A DNA stretch of 64,000 nucleotides from positions 4,484,001-4,548,000 of the forward strand of contig JARHVA010000021.1 in the NCBI GenBank assembly GCA_037957365.1. The letters are read 5' to 3'. Under the pieces are notes generated by a model. The model did not search any database and was not told where the DNA came from. It saw nothing but the letters and a program-made list of their open reading frames with translations. The position numbers were made by a program, and so were the translations under genes. Origin of the DNA: Torreya grandis. Lineage: Eukaryota > Streptophyta > Pinopsida > Cupressales > Taxaceae. Shown piece by piece: positions 45,807 through 55,868 of this stretch (position 1 is its first letter; the number at the start of each line of letters is the position of its first letter).

Positions 45807-45904
45807 AAAGGGCATACGTCCTTGTAGAACCACAAAGGGTGTATGCCCTTTTGTCTTGGCACCATACCAAGGCACAATTATTTTTAAAACAAGGGCGTAC
45901 GCCT
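45807..45904. repeat. Cluster of GGGCRTACGCCC-like inverted repeats
   Basis: AAAAGGGCATAC (45,807-45,818) and GTATGCCCTTTT (45,841-45,852) are a perfect 12-bp inverted pair around 22 bp. A third related word, GGGCGTACGCC, lies at about 45,894-45,904 and includes the palindrome GGCGTACGCC. CTTGG and CCAAG form another small pair between them. Confidence 0.8.
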
Positions 45905-45999
45905 TTTGAAAAAAAAAAACTTTCCCTCCCCATGAATGTCACCTTTTTTGTCCCTCAACTTTGTACATCCACCTTGTATTCCACTTCGATCTGAGTGGA

Positions 46000-47150
46000 T
46001 GACATGAATTCTATGAATAGATTCATATTCTATAGAGGCTTTTAATTATTTGTAAACTTTAAAATCTTGATCCTTAGCCTTCAAGAAGTATACCAAATTT
46101 TTTAATTAGTAGTCACCAAAAAAGAGATGAAAATAATGGAAGCCACTAACACCTGAGCAAAATTGGCCCACATAAATTGGTGTGCATAAGATCTAATGAA
46201 CCAAGACACTAATATGTACTTGTTTCAAATGAAGCTTTATGTTATTTTCTAGTTAAATAACTAGACTTTATATCAAAATTCTTATTGAGTGATGGAATCC
46301 CTCTCACCATGTTGTGTCTACTTAGTGCAGTCAGGTACCCAAAACTTAAGTGTCCATACCATATGTACCAAAGATTTATTGAGATGATATTTTTTTCAAC
46401 TAAAGCTTAGTTGGTTTTGTGGATGACATCTAGTTGGAACATTTTTTCTACACTAAAATATCTTGCAACAATTTTTGAGCTTCGAGACTTGTCTCGAATG
46501 AGACCCAACCTTTTTCCATTTTGTCTATCAAATGCAATTGTGAGGTTGTGGTCAAGAAATTGATTTACAAATGATAGATTTTTGGTGAGGATTAGAACAT
46601 AGAGTCAATGATTGCACATCCATGATTACCAAGTGATAAAAATTGTCTCATGTTTCTTGGATACTATATGATGCATCATCTCCAAGAGATACATTACCTA
46701 GACGAGATGAAGAGTTTAAAGAGGTAAACCAATCCTTACATCCTGTCATGTGTGTTTTGGCACCAAAATCCACATACCTAACTGAATTTAGAGGAGGTAT
46801 GCCCTCATCTATATGTGTAGCATAGAGATAATCTTCATCTTAAGAACCATTATCTTTAACAACATTCCCATGTTGTTGCTTTGCAAAAAGTTTATGTTTT
46901 CAAGTGCATTTGTTCTATGGCTTTTTTATTCTTCTGTCATTGTGGATATTTCTAGGGGTTAGGCTTCCTATGTAAATGCATTATACTAGTAATCCCTCAA
47001 TTCATGACCTATCTTGCCATAGATTTGATAGAACTTCTATGAATGAAGTTTGTTCCCGTGTTGACTCCATTGATTGTTCTGCTTAGAGGAGTATTTTGAA
47101 AGCTTCAAGGGATTTTTTCCCATTTGATATGATGCAAGTATATGTTCTTC
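46000..47150 (-). pseudogene. Copia-type gag-pol fragment (zinc knuckle, protease, pre-integrase, integrase start)
   Basis: Minus-strand pieces from high to low coordinates: KFYQIYGKIGHELRDY near 47,030 (CCHC knuckle with its Cys residues replaced); RYVDFGAKTHMTGCKDWFTS, then LGNVSLGDDASYSI near 46,640-46,800 (protease, with the family's DSGAS reading DFGAK); INLWYIWYGHLSFGYLTAL, then SRHNMVRGIPSL near 46,270-46,380 (pre-integrase zinc region 'LWH.RLGHLS'); LDLMHTNLCGPILL near 46,150-46,180 (integrase start 'LELVHTDLCGPM'). Frame changes and stops are many. RT is not present, and no LTR was found next to it. It is a truncated relic. Confidence 0.75.
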
Positions 47151-47584
47151 TTTATTTTATTTTATTATGTGCATTGATTAGTCCTACTGCAACATATTAA
47201 CAAAAAAATTAAAAGTTGATTTCATCTCTAATATATTAAAAGACATCTCACAAATCTTATATTAATAACTTTTGCACTATATTAAAATGATACAAAAATA
47301 GATTGTAGGATTGAAACATTATATTAATGACATATTGAAAAAATATAATTTATAATAAACAAAAACACTTAAATTTATTGTTTATTATTTTTTTAATTTT
47401 GTAATAAAATAAATGTTACTCCATATTATATGTTTTAAATTTTTTGCATGCTTTTATATTGTTCCACTATATTAATTTGAAATCTTAATTAATCACTATT
47501 TCATCTAAATTTTGGTTAACTAATAGTTTATCCAAATTTCAATTTTGTTTCAATTTTATGATAAATAGATAAACTTTAACAAAA
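47151..47584. other. AT-rich spacer
   Basis: Nothing is recognised. It ends at the left copy of the 17-bp direct repeat. Confidence 0.5.
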
Positions 47585-49298
47585 TATAAAACAATGTTTT
47601 TTATTAGATAAACAAGAAAAAAGGGTCTTGGGCTCTTTACAAAGCTGCCCCATGGGCACAAAAAGCCTCTTGCTCCGACTCAGAAAGGGTCCCGTCGTAG
47701 CCTCAAAAGTGTCTTCAAAAAAATCAAAGTCATCAAAGATGACAATGCCTTGAGGGTTCAGGGATGAGATTCCATCAATACAGTTGGACCTGCGAACACC
47801 CACACTACCCCCAGCCTCACTCTCAACCAGGTTAGGACCCATATCCACATCTTTCCCTGACTCCCTAGCTCCCCTAGTATCCTCCTTTGCAACCTTAGCC
47901 TTTTTGGATTGAATGTTGCCTACTTCCTCAGCAACCTTTCAGCCCCTTTTAGCAGACCCTTTCGCAGTCCTCTGGCTAGGTGTTCTAATTTTACCACAGG
48001 GTGACTTAGGGGAATAATCCTTGGAAGTAGGGGGTCCCAATAGGGGTGCTACAGTCTTCAATTCTAGGCCCCTCCAACAAAGTTTTAGGGGAGGCTTTGG
48101 GGGTCCTGACAGATTTTTTGTCCTTACCTTTAACAGCAAGAGAAGGGTGAGATGGGGAGCCTTCCAACATGCTAACTTTAATTTATTTCGAGGGACACAA
48201 GGCCAAATGAAAGTGGTATAATCTTAAGATAAGACGTTGGTGGATGGGGATGAGGGGAAAGTTAGGATTTTTGGCCTGGATTTCCTTAGTCGACTTAATG
48301 GAATTCTCCAATGAAGACAACAGGAAAAAGGGTAAACTAATTTCCATCCTATTCTTGAAATGGTTGAGTAAAGCAAAGTGATAGTGGTAAAATACCTTGA
48401 ATTTGCCTTCCAGAGCAAAGAACTTCATTAACATGAGGCAAATCTACCCCCATGGCATTGGCAACTTCTCTCTTTCAAATCCCCCATGGAGCTTCGAAGC
48501 AGCGTCACCTTCCTTGAAGAAAATCCCCATGTTTTATGGTTCCGACACCCTGTTGTGCCGACTAACTTTTTTCCCTTTGATGGGGAGCCCCGTGGCTTGC
48601 CCAATCACCTCTTCAGAGACTTCAAAACTGATACCCCCCAAATGGACTTATCTGGGATTCTCCTCCCAAGACTCTGCAAACTGTCAAGACAGATTCTTAT
48701 CGTGGCCAAACATCCTGTCGATGAAAGAAGCCACCTCTCCCTCCTGGATCATAAGCCATATCGTAGGGTCTTGTCAAAATTCCTTCGTAGAGGTTGGCTC
48801 GAGCTTGACAATGTCACCACCCATATTCGAAACTAGAGAGATACAAAGCCCATGAGATTGTTTAAGGCAGAGAGCAATGAAATGCCTTACAATATAACCA
48901 ACACGATTAATAAGTCCTTTCGGGCCTTTCAAGGACTACGAGAGTATTGAGCTCATCATATCGAAATAATTTTGGAAATGTGCATAACCTTTCTCACGCT
49001 GGAACTCAGCGTTGGTACTGACCCACGTCTACCACCTCATGCAATAACCCCATAGATGGGGTGAGTTAAGAAATAATTTACCTCGATCCATCTTGGCCTA
49101 TCAACATCCCCTTCTCTAATCATCATTTGGCGGCTCGTCTTCCTACCCACCCGACTTGTCATCATATTAGTCTACGTATCTGTCACCCCCTCTACCATTT
49201 CGTTGAAGTCCAGTCAATGTAACTTTGCTTCCTCAGCGTCCAAGGGAACCAATTTTTAGGCCAAATCTTTCTCTCAACTATTATAAAACAATGTTTTT
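47585..49298 (-). mobile_element. 1.68-kb insert flanked by a perfect 17-bp direct repeat (retroposed copy)
   Basis: TATAAAACAATGTTTTT is present at 47,585-47,601 and 49,282-49,298, enclosing 1,680 bp. Read on the minus strand, the insert ends CTTGTTTATCTAATA and runs into the A-run of the repeat (AAAAACATTG), and the target has a T-rich/A boundary, as in LINE-driven target-primed insertion. No LTRs are present. The insert codes in part for copy B of an unrecognised ORF family. It could be a 5'-truncated LINE-like element or an mRNA retrocopy. Confidence 0.7.
47620..49150 (-). pseudogene. Unrecognised ORF family, copy B
   Basis: Minus-strand order: TSRVGRKTSRQMMIREGDVD, then PRWIEVNYFLTHPIYGV near 49,050-49,160; DPTIWLMIQEGEVASFIDRM near 48,700; VHLGGISFEVSEEVIGQATG, then LPIKGKKVSRHN near 48,560-48,640; KFKVFYHYHFALLNHFKNRM, then EISLPFFLLSSLENSIKSTK near 48,290-48,400; and a Ser/Pro/Lys-rich tail (SLAVKGKDKKSVRTPKASPK) toward 47,900. 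The 'EVSEEVIGQATGLPxxG' segment resembles in layout the plant-mobile-domain 'TLxDVxxLLGLP' phrase, but the rest does not, so I leave it unclassified. GC content is higher than in its surroundings. There are stops and two or three frameshifts. Confidence 0.55.
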
Positions 49299-49499
49299 CG
49301 CTATTATTGACATTAAATCTTGTTGGGCCTCCAAAAGAGTGAGTTTTCAGAATATAAATCCTATTGACTAGATAGTTATAATATACCATTCTTTTCCAAC
49401 AAAGTTATGAAAATAAAATATCCCAAATACCCGCTCCTATTTTGAGCTAGTGCAGGTTGACAATAATCGACTGTTAAAAGTGAATGCCCTATAAAACAA

Positions 49500-49815
49500 C
49501 TAGAAGTCGAAATTGTCCTGTCCTGTACTGTCCTGTCCAACGAGCAGGGTCGGGAACCCTACTTCTTAGCGCCGCCGAGTGTCTCAGCCGCTGTTTTTCT
49601 GGGAGGGGATCCGGTGGAGGGTCTCCCTTTTCTTTGGATCTGTGCTGTTGGTGCCTTGAGTAACGTTTCGGGTCTTTGGTCGCCCAGCTCTAGGAAGTCA
49701 CCCTCCTTGCTGTTTGGGAGTGCTCTGTGTGTTCCGGTGGGAGGTATGACACATTCCTTTCTGTCTTTTGCAGGCTTTGTAGGGCAGCCGTTGGAGTGAA
49801 GCTGGGTGCATAGGC
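49500..49815. other. Isolated GC-rich island, possible 5' part of an element or gene
   Basis: About 300 bp are near 55% GC, in a neighbourhood near 33%. The segment starts with repeated CCTGT words (TGTCCTGTCCTGTACTGTCC) and includes GCGCCGCCGAG and several CpGs. One plus frame is open but has no usable ATG at its start. The CpG content suggests a younger or less methylated insertion. I cannot tell whether it is a LINE leader, an exon or a promoter. Confidence 0.45.
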
Positions 49816-50963
49816 TTTTATTGTTTGTCTTTGCCAGGGTCTTTGTAATTACTTCAAAATAACATACTGCTTATTAATTGATCTATTGGAGAGATTTTAT
49901 TTTGTACAAACATTTTCTCAAGATTATTGTAGACATTGATTGTTTAGGTAAATAAGTAGTTAAAATTTGGGAAAGCATGCAAAATTCTTACCACCCGTGA
50001 CAAATTCGTCAGACAATATATGAAAATGAATTGCTTTCAGATGATGACATTCTTTGTTATAACTTTGAATAACTTGATGAATGGAAATTTATATCCCAAC
50101 TACATCCCAACAATGATATTTAGTTTAATGAGATTGATATGTTTGGTCATCATGACTTTGATATACTTCATAACTGGGATGATACTAACATTTTAATTTA
50201 CTTGAAGGACATGGAAACTTCCATTTTAGAATTAAATTGAGCAAACTGCAAAACTTATAAGTTCCATTCTACTGGTCCATCCACTTTGAATTCATTATCT
50301 GGGTAATAACAATTTTTTTCTTGATATTATTATGGCCACTACAATCAATGCATCACAATGCTTCGATTAAAAATGATTATTCAAGGTACTCTTGGTACAA
50401 AAACCATACTTTATCATCAAAATAAATTTTGTATTGAATTCACAAGAAACTCACAATAATTTTCCATTGCTATTACTTACACCAACAAGTGTTGCAATAT
50501 TTAATATTAGTGCTTCAACAGTCCATTGATGCCTTCACATACCTATAAAAGAAATGAAACCACTGGAATGGTAAACACTTGCATTTTTACAATAGTCTTT
50601 GCAATATATCTACTATGTTTTGATCCATGAAATGATTTTTATAGGGTCAAAGCTATTAATACATATTGATCAACATTTGTGAGAAGCCTTCTCATAATAC
50701 AAAAAAAAATCCATTTGGTGTTATATCTATTATTGTCATTGGTGATTTAGGTTAGATCCCTCTATTACGTGATATACTAATGTATGTTGGAACAACTATT
50801 TGGGGATTGTTCTAGATTTTCATTAAATTGTGCACAAATTTTCCTCAGAAAGGCTCTAATCCATGCCATGAAACTTTCCAAAATATACTATTGAATGTGT
50901 GAAATGCCAAATTGAAAAAGTTCAAGATTAGAATTTATTAATGTCTCAAATTGATAGTTATTT
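49816..50963. other. No intact gene; weak coding-like piece near 50.05-50.29 kb
   Basis: A plus-strand stretch reads DEWKFISQLHPNNDI, a stop, then FNEIDMFGHHDFDILHNWDD. Its acidic, aromatic composition looks protein-derived, but I do not recognise the family. The rest is AT-rich. Confidence 0.35.
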
Positions 50964-52890
50964 TGTTGGAAATATGATTGTCATTGATGTCAAAAGGGAC
51001 ATTATGAGCATGTCATTAATGTTCAAGATTTTATAAAGTGATTAAAGGATATGCAAAGGATCCTATCAGAGGTCAAGGATGATTGAAATGTGTGTGTGCA
51101 TGAATGAAATTCATTCGGTTCTTCATTATGATCATCTAGACATTTTGGGTCCAGACAGGAAAAGACAAGTAAACATATTGATGAGGTTAGTGTTTGCACA
51201 CATGGAGGTGTTAGGACAAAATGATCAAATGGGTCTGTTCATTTTTGTGCCTAGTTTATATTTGCTAAATCTCAGGTGATGCGATGTAGTGTGACAAAAG
51301 ATATGCTTGAGCAAAGTAGGGCTCCAAGGCAATTTGATAGTGTTTTCCAACACAGTCAAATTTGTAGTTTACAAAAAAAAGCTCTATGGAATTTTTATGA
51401 AGACATATCTTGTACCTATGAAGGCTTCAGGAGCAATTGGATATATGGATGGAATCCCCTATGTAAGAGGATCATATGCACTAATTTGCAGGTCATTAGA
51501 CTAAGTGTGACAAGTGTTTTGTAGGTGCGAAGTTAGCCTTCCAAGCGAAATGAAATGGTCTGCATACTTAGACAAAATCTGCACAAGGTCGTGCAAAGTT
51601 GTTATATTTTTACAAAGATCATCTATGGACATTTGCAAAAGAAATGGATAGTAGATATGTTATGGGTTTTCATGAGCATCTTGAATATATGGACTGCAGG
51701 TTCAATAAAGAAGGAATGAGCTCAAAACTGAATTATCTTTGCTCTCATCTGGATAGAGTTTCTCAGTAAAATCCTAAGGGTTTATGTTATGGCATCAATA
51801 GGCACTTTCTATTTTTATGGTGATTGGCTATAGCCTGGACCCGGTAGCTTAAGTTATAACTTAAGCCTTTGTCATTATTACGAAAGTGACCCCTCAACCT
51901 AGCAATTACCAATCCAAAAGACTTAATATTTATTAAGTCTTAGACTTTATATTATGTCCGAGCTTGATCAATGGGCCACACTTCATCGTAGGTAGACTAT
52001 CTAATAGAGCATGATGAATTCAATTTATCAAAAGGAGCTCCAAGTGAGCATGCAAGTGACAAGTGTCACATTCACAGAGCTTGTCAAACAAAGACCCAAT
52101 GAGTGTAAGCTTACCAAATTTAATGATCATGTTTTTCAGAAGATTTGATAGTGCACGGGTGATCGCAAAGGAGATCCAACAGAGCAAATGGACTCAAATG
52201 CTATAAAGTGCTTGATGTTTATCAACACATTAGCAAGTTAAAGAGTGAGCAGGTTCAAGAAGATCAATGAAGTGAAAGTGATCCAAAGATATAAGAAGCA
52301 ACGAGATGGGATAAAGAGCTCGATGTTTAACATCAAGAAAGAAGTAAAGATCGTGCATCTTTGAAGATCGAACGTCACGTGAAATCTTGGATTAGGAAGA
52401 TCGAATGGATGCATTTTAAAGTTGAGGCATTTGAGTGTGGACTATCAGATCGTGGCACCAAAGGCAAGATCAATGATTTACATTTAAAATCATGTCCAAA
52501 CAAATGGTTAGTTGGAGGAACATGCAGGAACTTACGTATAAGCTCTATATCTTGACACAGACAATGATATTGACCGATCCAACCAATCAAATCTACATTA
52601 AAGAGCCTATGCATCAAAACTCAAGTCTAATAAATTCTATAGATAATAAAGAGATCTGTAATTATGGCTTGATGCATGGAATCAAGATGCAGGAACTAAC
52701 AATTCAAGTCTTAATAAACTAAAGTCCAGAATTGATATGATGTGTTTGTAGTTCGAGTGTGAACACAGAGAAGAATAAAATCCTAGATCATTTATTTATA
52801 TATATGATATCTAGGACAAAGAAAGAAGTGTTGGAACAATTGCATTTGCTATTGAGCTAAGTCGAATATAGATAGAGGCAGAAAGCAAAA

Positions 52891-52990
52891 GCCAATGAAG
52901 TGTGTCAAATAGAAAATCATAAAGACAAAACTAGAGGGGGCAGAGAAGAGCAGAGTGGTTGGTGAAGCCAATGAAGTGTGTCAAATAGAG
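52891..52990. repeat. Short direct repeat inside the solo LTR
   Basis: GCCAATGAAGTGTGTCAAAT occurs at 52,891 and again at about 52,967, an offset of about 76 bp. Confidence 0.85.
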
Positions 52991-53537
52991 ATATATCCAG
53001 ACATAGGACCAGAGGAATAGAGAGGAGCAAAGAGGAAGAAATACATAAAGAGAATGTGTAGAGTATGATTAGTTGTAGATTAGACCTGTAACAAAGAAAA
53101 AAGATTTGGATTCATGTATAATTTGATTTGTAAATTGAATGAATTTGATTTGTAAATTAGAGTTGTAGCTTCATAAAAGAGTCTGATAGGTTGTTGTCAT
53201 CAAATAAGTTGAGTGGGTGCTCAGATTAGGGAGTGGGTGCTTCTTTAGAGTTGGTGTTATTAAATCAGGAGATTGGTATCTCCTTAGGATTGGTGTCATT
53301 AAATATTATAAGCAGTGAGGTTTGCTAGTGAGGCTTTGAATTGTGAGGCTGGATTAAAACAATAGTTTCTAGCAGTTATTCTCACTGTGGTTTTTCCCTT
53401 TAGGTTTTCCACGTATAAATCTGGTGTCATGAGTATTTTTGTGTGTATGATCTTTGCATGTTTGATTTGATCTGCATATATCTATTAATCTACATAGAAA
53501 GTATTTAAAGAACTAGTTTTAATTGATATATTGATTC

Positions 53538-53572
53538 ACCGCCGCCGCCGCCCCCCCCCCTCTTAGTATCTA
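53538..53572. repeat. (CCG)n followed by a C homopolymer
   Basis: Four CCG triplets run into about ten C near the 3' end of the solo LTR. This is unusual in such AT-rich DNA and is prone to sequencing error. Confidence 0.9.
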
Positions 53573-53591
53573 GTTGTGTTCCAACATATTT

Positions 53592-54797
53592 ATCTTCTGA
53601 AGAAAAACTATCATTTCATTTATCACTCACTTATATACAAAAAATGCTTTGGCTTCAAAGGAAAATTTGAAATCATTAAATATGTATATTACATGAAACA
53701 ATGTAGAATATATCAAGAAAAATAACTTTGGAGAATCAAATGATGATTAATTAGATACCAAAATTATTTTAATAAAAGGAAAATAACTTATGCTTACATC
53801 CAATTTTTTGGGTTGAGTATGGCTTGGTCATTGGTGCTCTTGGTGAAATTCATCCTATACTTTATATGACTAGTACAAAACCCCTAAAATTTCCAATATT
53901 TGTGGCTGTGCACATGAAAAATATATAGGCCCAATATGCGATATGAAAATCCTCAAAATGTGTCGATCCTTACCTTGCCTCCCCCAAATAACTCAACACA
54001 ACCTTAAACAACTTCTATTGAAAATGGTTTGCGCTCTTACAATACATAAATCACAAGTGCTGACATTTGAAAAGACAAAAATTGATATTGGTAATACTAA
54101 ATGACAAACCCTGACTTTTACTACACTATCAAAAGTTTGATCCTTATAATACTTTCGTATTTCGCTTCCTTTCTCTTTTGATCAATATGCAAGAATGAAA
54201 GATGGCATATACGTCCATATTAGGTAAAGATAAGAGTAATGATTGTATGCCTTGTTGAAACTCCCTCTTCATTGATCATAGGTATTTAGTGACCATTTTC
54301 TTTTTATGCTATTTCCCTTCACAACTCTTAAATATATGAAATAATGAAATGATTTTCTTTCCCTCTGTATTATATAATTGTTGCACCAAAAATGTCAAGC
54401 AAATTTCTAAAATATCTTCTTTGTATTTCACCTCCTTTCTCTTTCAAAAATTAGAAAGATGCTTCTTTTTGTCTATCAACGTTAGCATTGCACCTCCTTT
54501 GTGCAATTGATAGTAATAATATATTGATTTTTCTTCATTATCAGGGGGTTAAAAATAATGCATGAGAAGGGTTAAAATGATTGGGAAGGCTTTTGGCATT
54601 TCCCTCCATTGCATGCTTTCACAATAATAATTGTTTGTCTATTATAGGCATCGGTGATCTATTACTGTAGTTAGGATGTTTTTTTTATAAGAGGTGGCCA
54701 CTTACAAGGATCAAATCTAAGGGTAAGAAACTAGTTTCTGAAGTGGAAATGGAAACTATTGACTACCATTCTATTCCATCATATGGTTGTATGATAA
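53592..54797. other. No recognisable gene
   Basis: AT-rich with no motif or clear repeat seen. Confidence 0.45.
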
Positions 54798-54958
54798 CTA
54801 GCATACATATCTTAGATAGATCTATGTAAAATACACTAGTAGATATCATTCTCAAGGCACCTATATCGTATTGAATTGTGACATTCATAGAATAGGTGCC
54901 TTGAGAATGATATTTATTGGTGTATTTTACATAGATCTATCTAAGATATGTATGTTAG
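54798..54958 (+). ncRNA. 67-bp-arm hairpin (MITE or miRNA-precursor-like)
   Basis: The left arm (54,798-54,864) and right arm (54,892-54,958) are inverted copies of 67 bp, around a 27-base loop. There are only four differences, and each becomes a G:U pair when the plus strand is RNA, so the plus transcript would pair along the whole 67 bp. The arms contain CATTCTCAAGGCACCTAT and its partner. Plant miRNA precursors and foldback MITEs can both look like this. No terminal target duplication is certain, and no expression evidence is available. Confidence 0.7.
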
Positions 54959-55340
54959 TATTAAATATATTAATATATAATTATATAATATTATATTGAA
55001 ATTAAATTATAAAATAATATAATATACTATAATGTATAGTATTATAATATTATATTATATTACATAACAAAATTATAATTCACCCATCTTGTTATTAAAT
55101 AAGTATGGGACCAAATAAATAAATAATTTTATTTTACGGTAAATAAAATTATCACAACAATAAATATAATTCATCCACCATATTCCATCATGGTAAATAC
55201 ATAATTAAACTCTTTTATTGTGAAATAAATAAAATTACCACAATAAAATTATAATTCACCTATCATCTTAAATAATTACGGGCCCAAATAAATTAATTAA
55301 AAAAATAGATATATATATTTTTATTTTGTCAGCTCTAAAA
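54959..55340. repeat. AT-rich stretch with about 90-bp diverged tandem repeats
   Basis: From 54,960 to 55,066 the sequence is almost pure A/T. Then 'ATAATTCAxCCATCxT...TAAATAAxTAxGGG...CCAAATAAAT' recurs near 55,073, 55,163 and 55,249, giving about three diverged units. Confidence 0.65.
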
Positions 55341-55868
55341 GAATTAAATGATGACTCACTCATTCCATTACACAAAATTACCACCCGAATGCCACTAAAG
55401 GAACACCTACCGTTGTAATGATTGAATTAGACCTAATCATTATCATATGCTTTTAGAAAGAAAGATTGCTTTGAATTGTTGCATGAATTTATCATTTTAG
55501 TTTTGCTATAATATTTTATTATAGATAAATATGACAACAACCAACCTTTTAGATTCATTAAATGAGATATAGATCTTAAGGAGCTTAATTGGTATGAATG
55601 TTTATTGTAATTTTAACCCATTTGTATTAAAATATTGTGTTTATATTTATTAGAGTTGATTTTTTCTATTGGGTTTTAGCACAAGGTGGTCTAGGGTTTT
55701 AATTGGGAAGCTAGGATGTCTTGGGAAAGTATTCAGTGCTTTAAGCATTTATTTATTTCTTAAGCTAGAAAATATTTATTATTTTACTATTACTAATGGG
55801 CAAACTAGGATTTTATCAAGAAATCTAGCTTTTCCTTATTATTATATAGGGCTTTAACAGGGATAAGT
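55341..55868. other. Left flank of the Copia element, no gene seen
   Basis: AT-rich, ending in the target duplication TAAGT (55,864-55,868). A 61-residue plus frame at 55,669-55,857 shows no recognisable domain. Confidence 0.45.

Larger units (their letters stand above)
50964..53586. mobile_element. Solo LTR, 2,623 bp, TSD TATTT
   Basis: The block starts TGTTGGAAATATG and ends GTTCCAACA, so its ends are inverted repeats (TGTTGGAA/TTCCAACA). It is bounded on both sides by TATTT (50,959-50,963 and 53,587-53,591). No coding domain is found inside. The last 200 bp (GTGGTTTTTCCCTTTAGG, then TTTTCCACGT) look like the R-U5 end of plant Copia LTRs, which suggests plus orientation. A single LTR with target duplications is what unequal recombination between two LTRs leaves. 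Copia origin is inferred. Confidence 0.85.

Noticed and set aside
45574..45994. Open frames through the (TA)n tract with 'IYIYIY'
   Set aside because: Microsatellite artefacts.
49614..49799. 61-residue frame in the GC island
   Set aside because: It begins at GTG, not ATG, has no recognisable domain, and GC-rich DNA has few stops by composition.
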